Shown one piece after another: positions 25,018-34,662 of a stretch of DNA of 64,000 nt. Location of the stretch: contig JAHBXL010000005.1 in the NCBI GenBank assembly GCA_019636495.1, positions 151,830-215,829 on the forward strand, given 5' to 3'. A model generated the notes under the pieces. The model had not been told where the DNA came from and ran no database searches. It worked only from the letters and a program-made list of their open reading frames with translations. How positions within the stretch are numbered: position 1 is the stretch's first letter; every line of letters starts with the position of its first letter. Origin of the DNA: Phycisphaeraceae bacterium. Lineage in GTDB: Bacteria > Planctomycetota > Phycisphaerae > Phycisphaerales > UBA1924. A program made the position numbers and the translations under genes.

Positions 25018-27058
25018 GGACTTCCTGGATGGTCGTGAGGCCGCGCGCGACCTTGGACATGCCGTCGTTGCGGAGCGTGACCATGCCGCGCTCGATGCAC
25101 AGTCGTCGGAACTCGGCGACGTTGGGGTTGCGGGCGATGATGTCGCGGAGTTGGTCATCCACGCTGAGCAGTTCGTAGATGCCGACGCGCCCGGAGTAGC
25201 CCGTGTTGCGGCACCTGTCGCATCCTTTGGCGACCCACACGCCGTCGGCGTCCATGCCGTTCATGCCGAGGAACTCGGCGAGTTCCTCGCCGGGCGGCTC
25301 GTTGGCCTTGCAGTGCGTGCAGAGGCGGCGGACCAGCCGCTGGGCCAGCACGGCGCGGACCGCCGCGCCGATGAGAAACGGCTCCATGCCGATGTTCACC
25401 AGCCGGGTGATCGAGCCGGGCGCATCGTTGGTGTGCAGCGTGGAGAGCACCAGGTGGCCGGTGAGCGCGGCCTGCACGGCGGTCTGCGCGGTTTCCAGGT
25501 CGCGGATTTCGCCGAGCATGATGACGTCGGGGTCCTGGCGCAGCAGGGCCTTGAGCGCCTTGGCGAAGGTCATGCCGATCTTGTCGTGCGTCTGCGTCTG
25601 CGTGATGCCGTCGAGGTGGTACTCGATGGGGTCTTCGACGGTTGAGACGTTCATGGACTGCTTGTCCATCTGCCGCAGCGAGGCGTAGAGCGTGGTGGTC
25701 TTGCCCGAGCCGGTGGGGCCGGTGACCAGCACGATGCCGTGGGGCTCGTCGATGGCTTTCTTCCAGATGACCAGCGCTTCCTCGGAGAAGCCCAGGTCGT
25801 CGAGCCCGACGCTGATCGACTTGGTGTCGAGGATGCGGAGCACGGTCTTCTCGCCCGCGCCGTTGGGGAGCGTGGACATGCGGAGGTCGAGTTTGCGACC
25901 GGCGACGGTGCATCGGATGCGGCCGTCCTGCGGCAGACGGCGCTCGGAGATGTCCAGATTGGCCATGATCTTCAGTCGCGAGGTGATCGCGTTGGCCATT
26001 CCCGCGGGCGGGTGCATCATCTCGAACAGCACGCCGTCGATGCGGAAGCGCACCTTGAGTTTCTTCTCGGCCGGCTCGATGTGGATGTCCGATGCGCCTT
26101 CCTTCACGGCGGTCTGGATGATGTAGTTCACGTAGCGGATGACCGGGCTTTCTTCCGCGGCCTTCTCGAGGTCGACTTCCTGCGATTCCTTGGCCTTCTC
26201 GACCTGGACATCGCCCTCTTCGACCTCGTCGAGAATCTGCGAGAGATCGACCTCGCCGGCCTGATCGCCGCCGCCGACGATCTCGATGGCCCCGCGGATG
26301 TCGCTGGGCGGCACGACCACGAGTTTCACGCCGGTGACGCTCAGTCGGCGGCGGACCTCGTCGAGCAGGAAGACGTCGTCGGGGTTGGCCGCGCCGATCA
26401 CGACGCGGGTCGGCGCGTTCGGGCCGCCGCCGACCTTGACGGTGCGGAGCGGCAGCACCAGGTTCTGCTTGCAGAACTCGGCGGTCAGGCGCTGCAGCAT
26501 CACGCCATCGAACCCGCCATCGAGGCCCTTGTCCATGTCGACGCGCTCGAAGGGCACGCCCGCGAACGCCGCGACGCCCGCGCACAGTTTCACCTCGTCC
26601 CCGCCCTGCTCGATGAGCACGTCCATCAGCCGGCGGCCGGGGGAGGCCTTGAGGACGGTCTGCGCCGCGGTGTGCTGCTGGGGGGTGATCGCGCCGGTCT
26701 GCACGAGAAACTCGCCCAGCGGCGTCGCGGGCGCGTTGGCCTGGGCCCCGTCGGGCTGGTACACCGTGGACATCGCCGCGCCGACGTTGGGGCCGGTATG
26801 CGCCGGCCCTCGGACGGGCACGCTCGGGTCGTTCTCGACCGTCACAGACTCGCTGAACGATCGCTGCCCGCTTGGCACGGCGGGCAGTGTGGCAAACGAC
26901 TGCTCCGCGGCGTCCACCGTGTGACGGCGCGCCGGCTCGGGCTCGGCGCTGGGAGATGCGGGCGGCGCGGGCCGCGTGCGCGGACGCGCGGGCGCATCGG
27001 CCTCCTGGCCTTCCACGCCGAGTTCGGTCAGGATGTCGTCGATGTCGAACTTGCCCAC
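24992..27058 (-). CDS. pilB: Type IV pilus / type II secretion assembly ATPase (PilB/GspE)
   Basis: A 688-residue extension ATPase. The N-terminal MshEN-like region (LGEFLVQTGAITPQQHTAAQTVLKASPGRRLMDVLIEQG) is preceded by a Pro/Ala-rich lead. The ATPase core has SDIHIEPAEKKLKVRFRIDG, Walker A GPTGSGKTTT, Asp box STVEDPIEYHL, Walker B DPDVIMLGEIRD and His box TGHLVLSTLHTNDA. A zinc-binding tetracysteine (CTHC...CDRCRNTGYSGRVGIYELL) follows. It is the last gene of the pilM-N-O-P-B operon, 7 bases after the PilP-like gene. PilB is favoured over GspE by that context. It overlaps mutY tail to tail. Confidence 0.95.
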   Translation of the reverse strand: MGKFDIDDILTELGVEGQEADAPARPRTRPAPPASPSAEPEPARRHTVDAAEQSFATLPAVPSGQRSFSESVTVENDPSVPVRGPAHTGPNVGAAMSTVYQPDGAQANAPATPLGEFLVQTGAITPQQHTAAQTVLKASPGRRLMDVLIEQGGDEVKLCAGVAAFAGVPFERVDMDKGLDGGFDGVMLQRLTAEFCKQNLVLPLRTVKVGGGPNAPTRVVIGAANPDDVFLLDEVRRRLSVTGVKLVVVPPSDIRGAIEIVGGGDQAGEVDLSQILDEVEEGDVQVEKAKESQEVDLEKAAEESPVIRYVNYIIQTAVKEGASDIHIEPAEKKLKVRFRIDGVLFEMMHPPAGMANAITSRLKIMANLDISERRLPQDGRIRCTVAGRKLDLRMSTLPNGAGEKTVLRILDTKSISVGLDDLGFSEEALVIWKKAIDEPHGIVLVTGPTGSGKTTTLYASLRQMDKQSMNVSTVEDPIEYHLDGITQTQTHDKIGMTFAKALKALLRQDPDVIMLGEIRDLETAQTAVQAALTGHLVLSTLHTNDAPGSITRLVNIGMEPFLIGAAVRAVLAQRLVRRLCTHCKANEPPGEELAEFLGMNGMDADGVWVAKGCDRCRNTGYSGRVGIYELLSVDDQLRDIIARNPNVAEFRRLCIERGMVTLRNDGMSKVARGLTTIQEVLSATESGS

Positions 27059-27065
27059 GCGCGGC

Positions 27066-27800
27066 TCACTTCTTTCTCACGGACTTTCTGGGGTCGGACT
27101 GGTCGAGCGAGAGGGTGTAGGTCTGGCCGTCGGACTCGAGATCGACCTCGCGGGCGCGGATGGCGGTGACGGTGAACTCGCCGACGGTGTCGCCGACGCG
27201 GTACAGGTCGCCGCCGAGTCGCGCCACCGGCGTCGAACCGCCCATGATGGCGTTGACCTTGAGCGAAGCCAGTTCGCCGGCGACGCGCTTGGCGCGGGCC
27301 TCGGCGTCGCGGCGGACCCGCTCGGCGCGGGCACGCTCGGCCGCCTCGCTCGCGCCGTCGTCCACGGGTCCGCCATCGGTCGACAGGAGGTCGGCGAGGC
27401 GGAAGGGGTTCTTCTGCACCTGGTCCGCGGGGACTTGTGCGCCGGTGGTGGTCGCCTCCAGTTGCGCGAGCACGCGCTTGTGGTCGGCGGTCTTGGAGCC
27501 CGGGGCCTTGGTCACGTCGTAATCGGGCATCTTGGTCGTGGCGAGCGCGCCCATGGGGCCAATGCCCGCCTGGCGCATGCCGTAGACCACGCCGCCCGCC
27601 GCGACGACCAGGAGGGCCAGCGCGATGGTCTGGGTCGAGCGCAGGCCCTTGCGCGCCGGGGCGACGGAGGGATCCAAAGGGGGCGCATCGCCGGAGGCGG
27701 ACATGGCCTCGAGGCGGAAGGTGCCGCCGACGACGCCGTCGGGCGCGGCTTCGGGCTTGTCGGCGGGGCCCTGGGGCGCGGTGGGGTTCAGGTTGGTCAT
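27066..27800 (-). CDS. PilP/GspC-like inner-membrane protein
   Basis: 244 residues. A cytosolic lead of about 55 residues precedes one TM (TIALALLVVAAGGVVYGM), then a periplasmic region with a helical linker (AAERARAERVRRDAEARAKRVAGE). The C-terminal beta domain (LKVNAIMGGSTPVARLGGDLYRVGDTVGEFTVTAIRAREVDLESDGQTYTLSL) resembles the homology-region fold of PilP and GspC, which contacts the secretin. Family assignment is by position and this fold-like pattern, not by strong sequence identity. The start overlaps the stop of the pilO-like gene by 4 bases (ATGA). Confidence 0.7.
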   Translation of the reverse strand: MTNLNPTAPQGPADKPEAAPDGVVGGTFRLEAMSASGDAPPLDPSVAPARKGLRSTQTIALALLVVAAGGVVYGMRQAGIGPMGALATTKMPDYDVTKAPGSKTADHKRVLAQLEATTTGAQVPADQVQKNPFRLADLLSTDGGPVDDGASEAAERARAERVRRDAEARAKRVAGELASLKVNAIMGGSTPVARLGGDLYRVGDTVGEFTVTAIRAREVDLESDGQTYTLSLDQSDPRKSVRKK

Positions 27801-28345
27801 TTGGCGTCGCTCCCTTCGCCCTCGTAGAAGATCGACAGGACGAGTTTGGTCTTCATCTCGCCGTCGACCTTGTCCGAGCGCACGATGGAGAAGTCGGGGA
27901 TGCGCATGATGCGCGGCAGTTGCTCGAGTTCGAGCAGGAACTGGTAGAAGCCGTCGAAGTCGCCGGTGATCTCGAGGTCGATGGGTTGCTCCATCGCGAG
28001 CCCGGCGGTCGTGACCTTGTCGGACTTCTTGAACTGGGGGACGCGCAGGCTGCTCTTGCCCGCCAGGCCCGAGACCTGGCGGAGGACGTTGTCCATCTCC
28101 TTGGTGCTGGGCAGGCGGGACTGGATGGCCTCGATGGCGCGTTTGACCTGGTCGTTGGCGCGGGCGAGGTCCTCGGTCTGCGAGGTCGCCTGGCGCAGTT
28201 TCTCGAGCATGGCCTGCTTGTGCTCGATCTCCTTCTTGGCCTTGGCGATCTCCTCGTTCTGAGGCTTGAACACCAGGAAGTATGAGGCGATCGGCAGCGC
28301 GAGCAGCACGCCGAGGAAGAGCAGTTGTCGGATGGCGGCGTTCAT
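27797..28345 (-). CDS. pilO: PilO-like type IV pilus alignment protein
   Basis: 182 residues: one N-terminal TM (LLFLGVLLALPIASYFLVF), a coiled coil (NEEIAKAKKEIEHKQAMLEKLRQATSQTEDLARANDQVKRAIEAIQSRLP) and a ferredoxin-like domain. The segment LEITGDFDGFYQFLLELEQLPRIMRIPDFSIV is the PilO signature. It pairs with the PilN-like protein in the periplasm to bridge PilM and PilP/secretin. It starts 7 bases after the PilN-like gene. Confidence 0.88.
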   Translation of the reverse strand: MNAAIRQLLFLGVLLALPIASYFLVFKPQNEEIAKAKKEIEHKQAMLEKLRQATSQTEDLARANDQVKRAIEAIQSRLPSTKEMDNVLRQVSGLAGKSSLRVPQFKKSDKVTTAGLAMEQPIDLEITGDFDGFYQFLLELEQLPRIMRIPDFSIVRSDKVDGEMKTKLVLSIFYEGEGSDAK

Positions 28346-28352
28346 GGGTGGG

Positions 28353-29210
28353 TCAGTCCTTTCCGCCGGATTGCGCCGCGTCGGTAAGTTCGCGCGGCTG
28401 GGTCGGGTCCATGGGATCGACGTTCAGGATGCGTCCGCCGCCGGCCATGCCCGGTCGCGGCGGGAGGCGGGGCACCTGCAGGGGCTCGATGTGCCGGGCA
28501 TCCGCGTTGGTGCGGACCATGCACTCGATGCGGAACTTGCGCATGCGCAGTTCTTCAACCTTCACGTCGCCCGAGTACAGGATCTCGACCTTCTCGAGGA
28601 GCGGGCAGTCGACCAGGGCCCGGTGGTAATCGGCGATCTCCTCGTCGGCTCCGGCCAGGCCGAGGATCTCGACCTTGAACTCGAATCGTGGCGGCGCGGG
28701 CTTGGGCGGCGGCTCGGGCTTCTCGCCGGGCTTGGGCGCGCCGGGGCGCGCCGTGGCGAGGGTTCGGGGCTGGCCCGCCCTGGGCTGGTTGGCCGCGGGC
28801 CTGGGCTTGGGCTCGGCCAGGCGCTTGCTCTTCAGGTTCAACTCGGTGAGGGTGAGTTCCTGCGGCATGCGGTTGATGAGTTCGGCCAGCAGGATCGACC
28901 GGGGCACCTTCTCGATCAGCGCGGTCGTCACTTCCGCCTTCTCCAGCATCTCCTGCTTCTGAGCCTCGAGCACCTTGAGTTGCTCGATCTTGGCGGTCTC
29001 GGTCGCGTAGTGGCGGTTGATCTCCTGCTGTCGGGCCTTGACGGTCGACCATTGGCGGTTGGTCACGAAGAACGCGCCCACGACGCCGAGTGTCACAACG
29101 ATGAACAGGAAGACCGCGATGAACAGGTTCCTGTTCTCCGCCTTCTTCTCGATGTAGTCCTCCGGCAGGAAGGACCCGCCCGTGCCCGGGCGGCGGTGAT
29201 AGAAACTCAT
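28353..29210 (-). CDS. pilN: PilN-like type IV pilus alignment protein
   Basis: 285 residues. The cytosolic N-terminus MSFYHRRPGTGGSFLPEDYIEKKAENRNL contains an FLPEDY segment, corresponding to the INLLP motif of PilN that docks on PilM. A TM (FIAVFLFIVVTLGVVGAFFV) and a coiled coil (KARQQEINRHYATETAKIEQLKVLEAQKQEMLEKAE) follow. A Pro-rich stretch (about residues 130-170) interrupts the periplasmic domain, which ends with a GLAGADEEIADYHRALVDCPLLEKVEI ferredoxin-like pattern. Longer than canonical PilN (about 190). Second gene of the operon. Confidence 0.82.
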   Translation of the reverse strand: MSFYHRRPGTGGSFLPEDYIEKKAENRNLFIAVFLFIVVTLGVVGAFFVTNRQWSTVKARQQEINRHYATETAKIEQLKVLEAQKQEMLEKAEVTTALIEKVPRSILLAELINRMPQELTLTELNLKSKRLAEPKPRPAANQPRAGQPRTLATARPGAPKPGEKPEPPPKPAPPRFEFKVEILGLAGADEEIADYHRALVDCPLLEKVEILYSGDVKVEELRMRKFRIECMVRTNADARHIEPLQVPRLPPRPGMAGGGRILNVDPMDPTQPRELTDAAQSGGKD

Positions 29211-29265
29211 GCCTTGCTCCTTGGCGATGCGGCGATCCGGCGATCCATGCGTTCAACTCCGGGGT

Positions 29266-30558
29266 CTACAGGTCCGGCGGGCACAGCGACAGGCCGAACG
29301 CGACGGTCCAGCCCGGCTGCGGCTGCGAGAAATCCACTCCGATGCACGCCTCGTGGCCGGTTCGGGCCATCCGCGCCACCGGGTCGGCGACCTGCGCGGC
29401 AAGGCGGATCCGCCGCGCCACCTGCTGGCACAGCCCGCGGTGGCGCGACTCGCCCCCGAACAGGATCGCCCGCTGCACTTTGCGGCCGGGGAAGATGGCC
29501 TCGTAGTACCGCAGGCAACCCGCGACTTCGTCGGTCAGCACTTCCAACTGGTCGCAGAGGTCGAACTCCTCGGTCGAGACGGTCGCCGGCGGCTGGCTCA
29601 GCACGTCGCCGCTTGCGCCGGGCGCGGGCAGGCCGATACGGCGCTCGTCCTCGACGGCGACCGTCGCATCTGCTTGGCCGGGCTCGTCACTCTCCGCGGT
29701 GCGCCGCCGGCCGGCGTTCATCAGCGCCAGACCCGCCGCGCCGGGTGTCTTGGGCGACGGCGCGGGGTGCGCGACCAGTTCCGCGGCGGAAAGCCGGCGG
29801 GCACGTGCCTCGACGATCTGCACGTCCAGCGCGCGGGCGACGGCCTCGTCGAACTCGGCCCCCGCCATCGGCACGGTCTTGGCGAACACCAGATTGGTGC
29901 CGTGGCCGATGGCGACCTTGGTCGTCCCGTGGGCCAGGTCCAGATACAGCGTCGCGAGATGGGCATCGTCGGCACGCCGGTTGATGTGCGCGAACGCCGC
30001 CATCGTCGTCGAGAACTCCGGATGCATCCCCACGCACTCCAGCCGGGCCTCGCGCAGCGCGATCATCATGCGGCCGACCATCTCCCTCGCCGCGGCCAGG
30101 CAGATGACCTCGGTCTTGCCCGCGCCCGAGCCGACGGGCTGAGCGCCTTCGACGGGCACGTGGCGGTAGATCAGCGCCTCGGGCGGACAGGCCAGGTGCT
30201 GGTGCACGGCGGCCTCGACCAGCGACTTGAGTTCCACGCCCTCGGCCCGGGGGAACTGCATGTGCTTGCAGAACATGTGGGCCGCGGGGATCGCGCACAT
30301 CGCGCGGCGACCCTTGAACCCGGCCGAGCGGATGAGTTTCGGCAGCGCCTGAAACTGGAAGGCGAAGCGCTTGCCCGCGTCGTGGCGGATGTTGTCGGGC
30401 ACTTCGACCGCCGCCGCGGCGATCAACGACGGAGCCTCGCCGCCCTCGAGTTGGAGAACCTTGAGGCTTGAGGCGCCGAAATCGATGGCGATCGGCAGCG
30501 TCCCGAGGGCCAGTTGGCCCATCGCGGCGGACTTCATGCGGCCGAACGAGAACGCCAT
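29266..30558 (-). CDS. pilM: PilM-like actin-fold pilus protein
   Basis: 430 residues from the ATG giving MAFSFGRMKSAAMGQ. It has the FtsA/PilM actin-like ATPase fold: phosphate-1 loop IAIDFGASSLKVLQLEG, ALPKLIRSAGFKGRRAMCAIPAA, LYLDLAHGTTKVAIGHGTNLVFAKTVP (phosphate 2) and QRAILFGGESRHRGLCQQVARRI (adenosine motif). It forms a cytosolic ring that binds PilN. A 60-residue low-complexity insert around 255-320 departs from the norm. First gene of the operon; the promoter should lie in 30559-30742. Confidence 0.88.
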   Translation of the reverse strand: MAFSFGRMKSAAMGQLALGTLPIAIDFGASSLKVLQLEGGEAPSLIAAAAVEVPDNIRHDAGKRFAFQFQALPKLIRSAGFKGRRAMCAIPAAHMFCKHMQFPRAEGVELKSLVEAAVHQHLACPPEALIYRHVPVEGAQPVGSGAGKTEVICLAAAREMVGRMMIALREARLECVGMHPEFSTTMAAFAHINRRADDAHLATLYLDLAHGTTKVAIGHGTNLVFAKTVPMAGAEFDEAVARALDVQIVEARARRLSAAELVAHPAPSPKTPGAAGLALMNAGRRRTAESDEPGQADATVAVEDERRIGLPAPGASGDVLSQPPATVSTEEFDLCDQLEVLTDEVAGCLRYYEAIFPGRKVQRAILFGGESRHRGLCQQVARRIRLAAQVADPVARMARTGHEACIGVDFSQPQPGWTVAFGLSLCPPDL

Positions 30559-30742
30559 GAACAAACGCCTCCCGGCGCGATGCCCAGCGCCGACCTCGGC
30601 GCGCGGGAACCGCACCGGGCGAGCATCGACGCGCGGAGCGGGGGTGTTGAGAGAGGCTGTGCCGGGAAGGGCCGGGCGTACCGTCGGTGACGGAACATCC
30701 CGACCAGAGCGCGCCGCCGCGCACGTCGCTCGCGGGCGAGGA

Positions 30743-31471
30743 TCAGGTCCGAGAACCGGCGATGGCCGCGGCGATATCTGTCAGGCGGGCGAGTGCGCCG
30801 CGCAGGTCCCACCGCTGGAGCGCGCGGTCGCCGGTGGTGTTGCTGACGGTGCGCAGTTCGGCGAAACGCGTCTGGGGAGAGACGCGGGCCAGCACATGTC
30901 CGATCGCCGCGCCCTCCATCGCCTCGGCCGCCGCGCCGGTTCGCAGGGCCACCGCGCGAGCCAGCGCATCGGTGCCCGAGCACGTCGAAACCGTTGCCAC
31001 CGGCGCGATGCGTGCTGCCAGCGGCGCGAGCGCCCCGCGCAGAACCTCGTCGCACGCGATGCCCACCCCCGCGAACGGGCCGAGCGCAAAGCCCATCCCG
31101 GGCAGGGTCTGCCAGCCCGCTTCCGTCTGCACGCCCTCGTCGGCATAGACCGAGACCGAAGCCAGAACGGCCTCGCCGATCCGGGGCGCGTTGTCGATCG
31201 GCAGCGACCCGCACACGCCGAGGTTCACGACGACTCCGAAATCCGGCCCGCGGATCGCCGCGGCCGCGCCGGCGTTGACCTTTCCGACCCCCGTCTCCAC
31301 CAGGTCGATGCCCTCGGCCAACGGCCGGAGCGGCCAGCCCCACGCTGCATCTGCCCGGGCCTCGATCGATGCGACGCGAAATCCCGATTCGACCGCGCGG
31401 GCCTCGGCCGGGGCGGCGACGACCAACAACACCCGGCCGTTCTTCGATATCTCGCGGAGCAATGCGGCCAT
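30743..31471 (-). CDS. mqnB: Futalosine hydrolase
   Basis: 242 residues of the nucleoside phosphorylase/MTAN fold. It hydrolyses futalosine to dehypoxanthine futalosine in the alternative menaquinone pathway. The segments VETGVGKVNAGAAAAI, VVNLGVCGSLP, VLASVSVYADEGVQTEAGW, VSTCSGTDALA and EAMEGAAIGHVLARV match the MqnB pattern, with Glu and Asp in catalytic positions. The GVQTE stretch is characteristic of futalosine hydrolase. Start: ATG at 31469-31471. No other mqn genes are in the window. MTA/SAH nucleosidase is the alternative. Confidence 0.85.
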   Translation of the reverse strand: MAALLREISKNGRVLLVVAAPAEARAVESGFRVASIEARADAAWGWPLRPLAEGIDLVETGVGKVNAGAAAAIRGPDFGVVVNLGVCGSLPIDNAPRIGEAVLASVSVYADEGVQTEAGWQTLPGMGFALGPFAGVGIACDEVLRGALAPLAARIAPVATVSTCSGTDALARAVALRTGAAAEAMEGAAIGHVLARVSPQTRFAELRTVSNTTGDRALQRWDLRGALARLTDIAAAIAGSRT

Positions 31472-31594
31472 GCGGCCTAGGGTACCGCCGCAAACGCCCG
31501 GACAAGCCCCTGACCTGTCAACCGAGCCGCGTCCGAGCGGTTGAATCCTCCATCGGCGGCGCACATTCCGCCGATTCCCGTTTCGGAGACCACG

Positions 31595-33430
31595 ATGCCC
31601 ACGAACGACCGATCCGGCCCTGCAACCCAGCCCCGAGCCCGCGGCACAGCGCTGCGCCGCGGGCTGTTCGGCCTGTGCGCCGCGGTGGTCCTCGTCGGGG
31701 CGGGCGTGCTGGTGGCGATGTCACCGATGCCGGCGCAGCCGGCCAAGACCAGGGCACAGGCCGCGGCGGTGGACGTGGCGACGGTCTCGCGGATGGACTT
31801 TGACGTGACGACGACGGCGACGGGGGACCTGCGCACGCGCAACCAGATCGAGATCCGCAACCGGATCGATTCGGACACGACGATCATCGAGATCATCGAG
31901 GAGGGTCGGCGGGTGCGGGCCGGCGACGTGCTGGTGCGGCTGAACGCCGAGCCGATGCAGGAGCGGCTGGACACCGAGTCGCTGGAGATCGACTCGGTCC
32001 GTGCCGCGTTGGTGGAGGCTGAGCAGGGCTACGCGATCCAGATTTCGGAGAACGACTCGGCGCTTCGCGCGGCGAAACTCAAACTCGCGCTGGCGACTCT
32101 CGATCTTGAGAAGTGGCGCTCCGGGCAGGTCGTCAGCAAGAGGATGGAACTGGCGCACAGCCACGACCGCGCGGAAAAGGAAGAGAAGCGTCTGGGCGAG
32201 AAGTTCGAGAGGAGCAAGAGTCTCTACGAGCGCGGCTACTACAGCAAGGACCTGCTGCGACAGGACGAACTTGCGTGGGAGCAGTCGGTCTCGGACCTGG
32301 CCCGTCGCAAACTGGACATCCGCGTGTACGAGGAGTTTGAGCACATCCGCGACGAGCGGCAGAAACTCTCCGACGTCGAGGAGGCGGAAGCGGAGGTCGA
32401 TCGCGTCGAGCGGCAGAACATCAGCCGGCTGGCCAGCAAGGAGGCGACGCTCAACAACCGGCGCCAGGCGCTGGTCATCCGCGATCAGCGGTTGACCAAA
32501 CTGCGCGAGCAACTGGCCGCGGCGGAGATCCGCGCGCCGTCCGACGGCCTGGTCGTATATGGCACGAGCATCGAGCAGAGTCGCTGGGGCGGTGACGAGG
32601 GACCGATGCAGGTCGGTACGCGCGTGTTCCCCAACCAGTTGCTGATCGTCCTGCCCGACACCAGCGAGATGATCGCGGCGGTGAAGGTGCACGAGAGTCT
32701 GGCCGGTCGGGTGCGGCCGGGGCAGGCGGTGACGGTGAAGGTCGACGCGGTCGGCGATGCGCGATTCCCCGGGCGTGTCGAGTCCATCGGCGTTCTGGCC
32801 GAGCAGACCTCGCGCTGGATGGACCCGAACCTTCGCGAGTACACCGTGCGCATCGCGCTGGACCGCGAGGTGATCTCCTCCGGGCGCGGCGCGGACCTGA
32901 AGCCCTCGATGCGTTGCGAGGCCGAGATCACCCTCGGCCACGTGGCCGATGCGCTGGCCGTGCCGGTGCAGGCGGTCTTCAACGAGGGCCCGGTGCGCTA
33001 CGTGCACGTTCAGGAAGCGGGATCGTCGCAGTTTGTGCGCAGACCGGTGCTGCTGGGTCAGCGTTCGGATCGGTTTGCCGAGGTTCGCGCCGGGCTTTCC
33101 GTCGGCGAGCGTGTGCTGGCGCGCAGGCCGACGCCCAACGAGATCCGTGCGCGACCGTGGGACGAGAAGGAACTCGCCGCGGTCGGCCTGAAACTCGGCG
33201 AGCAGGGACAGGTTGTTTCCATCGCGGGCGGCGAGGGCGACGGTCGCGGGGCGGGCCGCCCGGGCGGACCGGCCGGTCCCAACGCGCGGCCGCAGCGACC
33301 CGGTCCGGCCCGCGTGCCGGCCGAGCCCCAGGAGAACGGCGGTTCGGGCGGTGCGCCCGCGGCCAGCGCGGCGCCTCAGCCCGCCGCGGCCGGCGTCAGC
33401 GCCGACCCGAGCACGCCGCCGACAAACTGA
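31595..33430 (+). CDS. HlyD/MacA-like periplasmic adaptor
   Basis: 611 residues with a GGAG Shine-Dalgarno before the ATG. One N-terminal TM (GLFGLCAAVVLVGAGVLVAM) anchors it. A lipoyl half-motif (DLRTRNQIEIRNRIDSDTTIIEIIEEGRRVRAGDVLVRLNAE) precedes a very long coiled coil (about residues 120-330). The second lipoyl half (AEIRAPSDGLVVYG) and beta-barrel (IAAVKVHESLAGRVRPGQAVTVKVDA) follow. The C-terminus is a Gly/Pro/Ala-rich disordered tail. Adaptors of this type partner MacB-like ABC transporters, but no permease or ATPase gene adjoins it here. Its last 55 bases overlap a convergent gene. Confidence 0.87.
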   Translation: MPTNDRSGPATQPRARGTALRRGLFGLCAAVVLVGAGVLVAMSPMPAQPAKTRAQAAAVDVATVSRMDFDVTTTATGDLRTRNQIEIRNRIDSDTTIIEIIEEGRRVRAGDVLVRLNAEPMQERLDTESLEIDSVRAALVEAEQGYAIQISENDSALRAAKLKLALATLDLEKWRSGQVVSKRMELAHSHDRAEKEEKRLGEKFERSKSLYERGYYSKDLLRQDELAWEQSVSDLARRKLDIRVYEEFEHIRDERQKLSDVEEAEAEVDRVERQNISRLASKEATLNNRRQALVIRDQRLTKLREQLAAAEIRAPSDGLVVYGTSIEQSRWGGDEGPMQVGTRVFPNQLLIVLPDTSEMIAAVKVHESLAGRVRPGQAVTVKVDAVGDARFPGRVESIGVLAEQTSRWMDPNLREYTVRIALDREVISSGRGADLKPSMRCEAEITLGHVADALAVPVQAVFNEGPVRYVHVQEAGSSQFVRRPVLLGQRSDRFAEVRAGLSVGERVLARRPTPNEIRARPWDEKELAAVGLKLGEQGQVVSIAGGEGDGRGAGRPGGPAGPNARPQRPGPARVPAEPQENGGSGGAPAASAAPQPAAAGVSADPSTPPTN

Positions 33431-34662
33431 TACCGCAGGTCAAACTCGGTCGGGTTCCTCGCGTGGAATGAGTCCGTGCCGACGTTCTCGCCCTCGGCGA
33501 ATGCCACGGCGACGTCGCGCCGATTGCGCAGGTCGATGATGTGCCCCAGTCGCGGCGGGTCATCGAGAGCGGCGCGGGGGCGGAGAAAGTCGGCCGGATC
33601 GGGCACGATCTGCACCACCGGCTCGCACGGGCGCGTGGGGTCCCACATCACCACGACGCACACCGTTCCGTCGCTCAGTTCCACGAGCGAGCCGGGCGCG
33701 AACGCCGGGACCACCGCGAGCAGCGCCTTGAACACGACCGGATCGAGTTTGCCCGCGCGCACCAGGGCGAGTGTCTGTCGCAGCGCGCGCACCGTCGGGA
33801 CGCGCACCTGCTCGCTTCCCTTCGGCACGGGCGGCGCGCGGAGCCGATCGAACACGTCGGCCACCGCGATGATCCGCGCGAAGACGTGGATCTCGCCGCC
33901 GGCCAGCGGGCGCGGCGGGCCCATGATCCGCGGGCGCCTGGGGAACCCCGTGCCGTCCATGCGCTGGTGGTGGTGCAGCACCGCCGCCGCGGCGGTCGGC
34001 GCGACCTTGCCGCGCACCGTGTCAAAGCCCAGCGCGGCGTGCTTCTGCCATCGCGGGTCGGACTCGTCGCGTGTGCGTTCCCAGTCGGCCACGACCTCGG
34101 GCGCCAGCCGGAGCATCCCGACATCGTGCAGCATGGCGCCGACGCCGAGATTCTCGACGTTCTGCGCGCGACGCGCACCGATCAGCGGGCGCTCGCTGAT
34201 CAGGTAGCCATCGAGTTTCAGGGCCATGAGCAGGCTGAGGTAGCACACGTTCGACGAGTGCGCGACCAGCGGGCCGGAAGAGTCGAGTATGTCGCCGAGG
34301 AAGACCGCCGCGCTCGGCTCATCGAGCATCGCCTGCGCGAAGGACCGTACGGTCGCGGCGTAGTCGTTGAACTCGAGATCGGCGTGGGTGTCGGAAGCGA
34401 CCGTGTCGAAGCACCCGGCCAGGCGGGAGGCCATCTTGCCGTGTTCGGCGACGATGCGCGGGCTGGCGTAGCGGAGCAGGAAGTCCGTCGGCGGGTAGCG
34501 GATCCAGATGCGGCGGACGCCCATCTGCCGCATTTTCTGGATCGAATGGGTGTCCAGTTCGGCCCCGGGCTTGAGCAGCAGGTGCTCGGGCTTCTCAGGA
34601 TGCAGGACGGGCAGCGCCAGCGTCATATGCGGGACAGCCTTGTCGACGGAGATTCTCAGCAT
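33376..34662 (-). CDS. HD-GYP-like phosphohydrolase domain protein
   Basis: 428 residues, ATG with an AAGGGATC leader. The N-terminal part (about residues 1-110) is a DUF3391-like domain (MRQMGVRRIWIRYP). Then comes an HD domain: HSSNVCYLSLLMALKLDGYL, LGVGAMLHDVGMLRLAPEV (HD), KHAALGFDTVRG, and HHHQRMDGTGFPRRP, a GYP-loop variant (GFP), followed by ARIIAVADVFDRL. This is the layout of cyclic-di-GMP phosphodiesterases. The GYP to GFP change and missing residues could reduce activity. A C-terminal ~100-residue domain has PGSLVELSDGTVCVVV. It overlaps the HlyD-like gene tail to tail by 55 bases. Confidence 0.86.
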   Translation of the reverse strand: MLRISVDKAVPHMTLALPVLHPEKPEHLLLKPGAELDTHSIQKMRQMGVRRIWIRYPPTDFLLRYASPRIVAEHGKMASRLAGCFDTVASDTHADLEFNDYAATVRSFAQAMLDEPSAAVFLGDILDSSGPLVAHSSNVCYLSLLMALKLDGYLISERPLIGARRAQNVENLGVGAMLHDVGMLRLAPEVVADWERTRDESDPRWQKHAALGFDTVRGKVAPTAAAAVLHHHQRMDGTGFPRRPRIMGPPRPLAGGEIHVFARIIAVADVFDRLRAPPVPKGSEQVRVPTVRALRQTLALVRAGKLDPVVFKALLAVVPAFAPGSLVELSDGTVCVVVMWDPTRPCEPVVQIVPDPADFLRPRAALDDPPRLGHIIDLRNRRDVAVAFAEGENVGTDSFHARNPTEFDLRYQFVGGVLGSALTPAAAG